In this document: one piece after another, positions 61,092 through 64,000 of the stretch
Layout of the letters: each line of letters opens with the position of its first letter
Numbering within the stretch: position 1 is the first letter of the stretch
Assembly: GCA_016110215.1 (NCBI GenBank)
Contig: JADWQD010000003.1
Coordinates: 3,534,001-3,598,000 of the forward strand
DNA from: Capronia americana
Lineage: Eukaryota > Ascomycota > Eurotiomycetes > Chaetothyriales > Herpotrichiellaceae
Length of the DNA: 64,000 bases
Reading direction: 5' to 3'
Notes under the pieces: model-generated
Database searches by the model: none
Told to the model about the DNA's origin: nothing
The model's input: only the letters and a program-made list of their open reading frames with translations
Program-made: the position numbers and the translations under genes

Positions 61092-61910
61092 TCAGAAGTT
61101 GGAGGCGGTGTTGACCGGGCCTGGCGAGTGATACTGATCCAATGTCGAACGGAACGGAGTGGAATCGGCGGTGGTACCACTGAGCTTGTCCTGGTTGTTG
61201 TTGGGGTCGTAGAGATCGTCGTCATGAAGATTCTTCTTCTTGCCCCAAATTCTCCACGCAGTGTAGGCTAGACCAGCGAGCAATAGAGCACCACCAACAC
61301 CACCGATCACACCGCCGATGGTAGCCTTGGCTGTGCTGCTGAGTCCAGAACTGCCACCCTTGTCTCCATTGCTGGTCAGGGAAGCAGGATCGACGCTGGT
61401 TGTGAAGGGGATGACGCTGCTGCTTGTGCTCGTCAAGTGCACTGTGCTGCCCGCGCTGACGCTTGTGATTGTGGTGACCACTTCTGAGATCGAGCTGCTG
61501 GTGATCAACGTTCTCGACGCTGTGAATGTGCTCGTCACGGTGGAGGTTGAATCATCGGAGGAGCTCGTGCTTTCTGAACTGGAGGAAGGCGTATGTGTAG
61601 ATGTCGTGGTGACGACGGTAACGGATTCAGACGAGGTGGGAGGAAGAGTAATGGTAGCGGAAGTTGTGATGGTAGATTCAGATGTTGTATCGCTTGTGAC
61701 GGTAACAGAAGTGGTCGTGTCATCATCGCTGTTGGTTGGCGTGGCAGTGCCTGAACCGGTGGCAGAGTCGGTGGACGAGCTCGAACCCGAGTCTCCTGTG
61801 GTCAAAGCCACGCTCTGACGCTTGAAGAGTGCAATAGCATCGTCTACTGGATCGGCGGAAACGACTGATGCGCTCAGGATGCCGAATAGGAGAAAAGCGA
61901 GTGACCGCAT
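61092..61910 (-). CDS. Mid2-like single-pass surface protein (272 aa)
   Basis: A signal peptide (LAFLLFGILSASVVSA, residues 4-19) is followed by about 160 residues that are mostly Ser and Thr, a likely O-mannosylated rod. One transmembrane span follows, rich in Gly/Ala (ATIGGVIGGVGGALLLAGLA), then a Lys-rich stop (WRIWGKKKNL) and a cytosolic tail of about 45 residues. The layout is that of fungal Wsc/Mid2-type wall-stress sensors, but no WSC cysteine domain is present, so a sensor role is inference. An Arg after Lys near residue 32 (FKRQ) could be a Kex2 processing site. It is a single exon. Confidence 0.82.
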   Translation of the reverse strand: MRSLAFLLFGILSASVVSADPVDDAIALFKRQSVALTTGDSGSSSSTDSATGSGTATPTNSDDDTTTSVTVTSDTTSESTITTSATITLPPTSSESVTVVTTTSTHTPSSSSESTSSSDDSTSTVTSTFTASRTLITSSSISEVVTTITSVSAGSTVHLTSTSSSVIPFTTSVDPASLTSNGDKGGSSGLSSTAKATIGGVIGGVGGALLLAGLAYTAWRIWGKKKNLHDDDLYDPNNNQDKLSGTTADSTPFRSTLDQYHSPGPVNTASNF

Positions 61911-63558
61911 TGTGAGGATGTTCTAGGGGAGCGTCTCGAGTCGGGGTCAATGATCGATCGACTACGCCCTCAAGCGACTCTCAACAGGAATGATCGTGTC
62001 TCTTTTGAGACTCTAAGTTTTGTTGTGAGATGCGAAAGCGCAGGTTGAGACGAAAGGAAGGGCCAATCTCGGCAAACGGTCGAGAAGGGTGCGCAAGCAC
62101 GTGTCGTGGATTTGGTTGGTTGTCAAAGCGTAAACGCTGGTGACGGTTGGAAATGGGTGAAAGAAAGGGCTTTGATAAGACAAAGAAAGGAACAAAGCGA
62201 AGGATGAGAAGAAAACCCGGGACCTGAGTTTCAACTGAAGAGTGAGAGTGGGAAGAGAAAAGTGGAAAGCCGTGAAGTGTGTCAGAAGGTTGCAAAGCGA
62301 GGGAAGTGCAGAGAAGAACCAGAAAACGCAAACGCCAACGCCAATCTGCAGGGCGGGATTCAGCGGCAATATTGGCGCAAGGGACACCAAGGCACCGTCC
62401 AGGCGTTGGACCAATCCGGGCGCCCGTTTCCAGGGACCTTTGGAACCACCAGTTTCTTCTCCAGGCGGGTGTCCCAAGACAACACCAATTGACAACTTCA
62501 TTTAGGCTGATCACCAGCTCCTAAGCTTGGTTTCTTTCTATTAGGCCCTCACGAAGAATGACTATCAATCCTTCGAGAAGATCATCCCGTTGCTCGAGTA
62601 GCAGCTTTCAGTGCGGTCATGCTCCTCGCCTACGAGTAGACGAGGACTCGAATCTGTTCCGCTCCGTTGCATTAGCATTTCCCTATGCATGAAATCGAGG
62701 ATATGAATTCATTGGATGACGTATGTCGACGTTACAAAGGGTAGTACAGTGTAATGCAACCCTAACATGAGATGAAAGACGCCTATGAACACCCTAGGCA
62801 CGAGACCGCCGGTATTGGTGCTACAGCATGCACTTCGCAAGGTCTTCTCGAAATGACTTGCATTACCGACGCATTCTCGTACATGCATTGCGCCGTGTCT
62901 GCTGCACCCATGCGACACCATCTGGTGGCGTGAGATGCGGGCGTGTGAAAAATCATGCCTGAAAACTGTGAGATCTCTCGGAGGCTAGTTTCCGAGGGCG
63001 ATTACAAGTCAGGCCGAGTTGTCAATGGTCATCTGGCCGCATAGGGTACGAGTACAGACTGGCTAAGCTCAGCAGTGACTTCGGATTGCCCGAATTCGGG
63101 AATTTCTTTGGATCCAGCGATGTGTTCGCCGTCAGTGCCGCGACCGATACTAAGGTACCATGTACCGAGTACGTCTTTACGGTCTTAGTCAGATCCATGC
63201 AAATATCGTTCAAATCCTCCCTAATCGCGCTTGTCGCGTGTCCCATGCTGTGATACTATTAAGTTCAACCAGATGTCTTCCCTTCCCTTCCCTTCCCTTC
63301 AACAAGTCCACATGATGAATAAGTCGTGGAACCTGCTTGCTACATGACCTGGATGACATTGATCATGTGGTCCCATGTGAAAAACTTTTGTAAACAGCGG
63401 CACACACTTTCTCCCTTCGGAACGGATGTTTTATGTCCCAAGTTGAAATTGCATGTGTGGCTCTCTGCTCGGTACATTCAAACAAGTATCAAATTACATT
63501 GCATTGCGGTTGATGGTACAGCATAATCATGGGTGGCTCATGGCGGGCCTTTTTCCCG
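61911..63558. other. Long intergenic region, no gene supported
   Basis: The first half is the surface-protein promoter and leader. A 74-codon minus-strand frame (63022-63246, starting MGHATSAIREDLNDICM) is plausible in composition but unsupported. A CTTCC run lies near 63277-63300. Confidence 0.5.
63277..63300. repeat. CTTCC pentanucleotide microsatellite
   Basis: Nearly five consecutive CTTCC units just upstream of the small doubtful minus-strand frame. Confidence 0.85.
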
Positions 63559-64000
63559 TCAGATCACAGCGTGCTCGGGCCTGGTCTCCTCATCTTGCAG
63601 CCTGTATATGTGGAATTGAGCGAAGATTGTGACGTCCTCGACCATTGTGCCCAGACTTCCAATCAGCCAGGGCAGGTTCTTCATGACATACTGATGCTCG
63701 GTGGAATGGCAGAGAATACCGGCACCGTACGTGACGTTCCCCATCAGAGACAGGATGAAGAAAAGGAGGGATAGACCTGGCGACATGTAAGCCCCTATCC
63801 AGCGAAAGAGACGTGACACGCATACCTTCGCAACTTCGATCCCTCGCGTTCTTGATGATCTGGGGGATTCTCGCACCCAGATATGCCACCGCGCTGAGAT
63901 ACCCCAGCACCAATGCGCCGGCAGGCATAGCCTCCGACTCCGTCCCCGTGGACAAGGGCGAAGGCTTCCACGCCCCGGATTCATACGCGAGCGCCCACCC
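63559..64000 (-). CDS. PQ-loop transporter, C-terminal part (gene runs off the right edge)
   Basis: Two exons are visible: 63826 upward past 64000, and 63559-63776, with an intron at 63777-63825 (GTATGC...CCAG). The joined frame reads YLGARIPQIIKNARDRSCEG/LSLLFFILSLMGNVTYGAG, a PQ-loop repeat, then LPWLIGSLGTMVEDVTIFAQFHIY, the last helices of the family. This matches Ypq1-3/PQLC2, which export cationic amino acids from vacuole or lysosome. The N-terminal repeat and the start codon lie outside the window. The protein ends with a short tail, EETRPEHAVI. Confidence 0.9.
   Translation of the reverse strand, partial: GGRSRMNPGRGSLRPCPRGRSRRLCLPAHWCWGISARWHIWVRESPRSSRTRGIEVAKVCVSRLFRWIGAYMSPGLSLLFFILSLMGNVTYGAGILCHSTEHQYVMKNLPWLIGSLGTMVEDVTIFAQFHIYRLQDEETRPEHAVI

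Noticed and set aside
63022..63246. Minus-strand frame of 74 codons
   Set aside because: Plausible composition but isolated in a long spacer with no supporting feature.
1..64000. tRNA, rRNA, CRISPR or secondary-metabolite cluster
   Set aside because: No tRNA-like cloverleaf signals, rRNA or direct-repeat arrays were noticed, and no polyketide, peptide-synthetase or terpene core genes are present. A tRNA scan would be decisive for small RNA genes.

Overview
The window is a stretch of nuclear genome from a filamentous ascomycete (Pezizomycotina). The signs are short GT-AG introns (about 48-150 nt) with CTAAC/CTGAC-like branch sites, a HET-domain gene, a CrzA-type calcineurin-responsive factor, a Yck/CkiA casein kinase, fungal-type NAR1, SSZ1 and PEX19, and many MFS carriers. 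I cannot name the genus. There is no sign of a bacterial replicon, of a secondary-metabolite cluster, or of an intact transposon.

Layout: 0-0.5 kb, 3' end of an MFS carrier. 1.5-4.1 kb, HET-domain gene (-). 5-8 kb, divergent SSZ1 (-) and RRP40 (+). 8.6-10.5 kb, RPS27 (-) and an FSH-type serine hydrolase (-). 11-16 kb, FucP-type carrier (+), plant/fungal-type Fpg glycosylase (-), Cid2-family gene (+), then a CpG-rich minisatellite. 16.7-20.6 kb, inositol/sugar carrier (-) divergent from NAR1 (+). 21-26 kb, LYR/Cup1-like gene (+), five-exon MMS2 (-), three-exon MFS gene (+). 26.5-28.6 kb, unrecognised four-exon gene (-). 28.6-31.1 kb, gene-poor segment holding a SUMO-like sequence with one in-frame stop. 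31-39 kb, mitochondrial SAP-domain gene, GPI-type aspartyl protease, SDR, AVT-type amino-acid carrier. 39.7-42.5 kb, large unrecognised Ala/Lys-rich gene (-). 43.6-45.8 kb, CRZ1 (-). 47.8-49.5 kb, casein kinase I (-), six coding exons. 51-53 kb, unrecognised disordered protein (-). 54-56.5 kb, eight-exon SDR (+) converging within 19 bp on mitochondrial FMT1 (-). 56.9-58.3 kb, PEX19 (+). 59-64 kb, unrecognised gene (-), Mid2-like surface protein (-), and the 3' part of a PQ-loop gene (-).

Most genes are single-copy housekeeping functions: RNA exosome, ribosome and ribosome-associated chaperone, Fe-S assembly, mitochondrial initiation, peroxisome biogenesis, DNA repair (Fpg, MMS2) and signalling (CRZ1, casein kinase). 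They are mixed with four MFS carriers and one AVT carrier. Divergent pairs (SSZ1/RRP40; sugar carrier/NAR1) share short promoters, and several convergent pairs have very short 3' spacers. No multi-gene pathway cluster is evident. The parts most worth checking are the SUMO-like locus, three unrecognised proteins whose exons I assembled by splice phase, and unusual exon structures: an ATG-only first coding exon, a 5-nt last coding exon, a GC-AG intron and a 48-nt in-frame intron.

Exon coordinates were built by hand from splice sites and reading phase. No database search was run.
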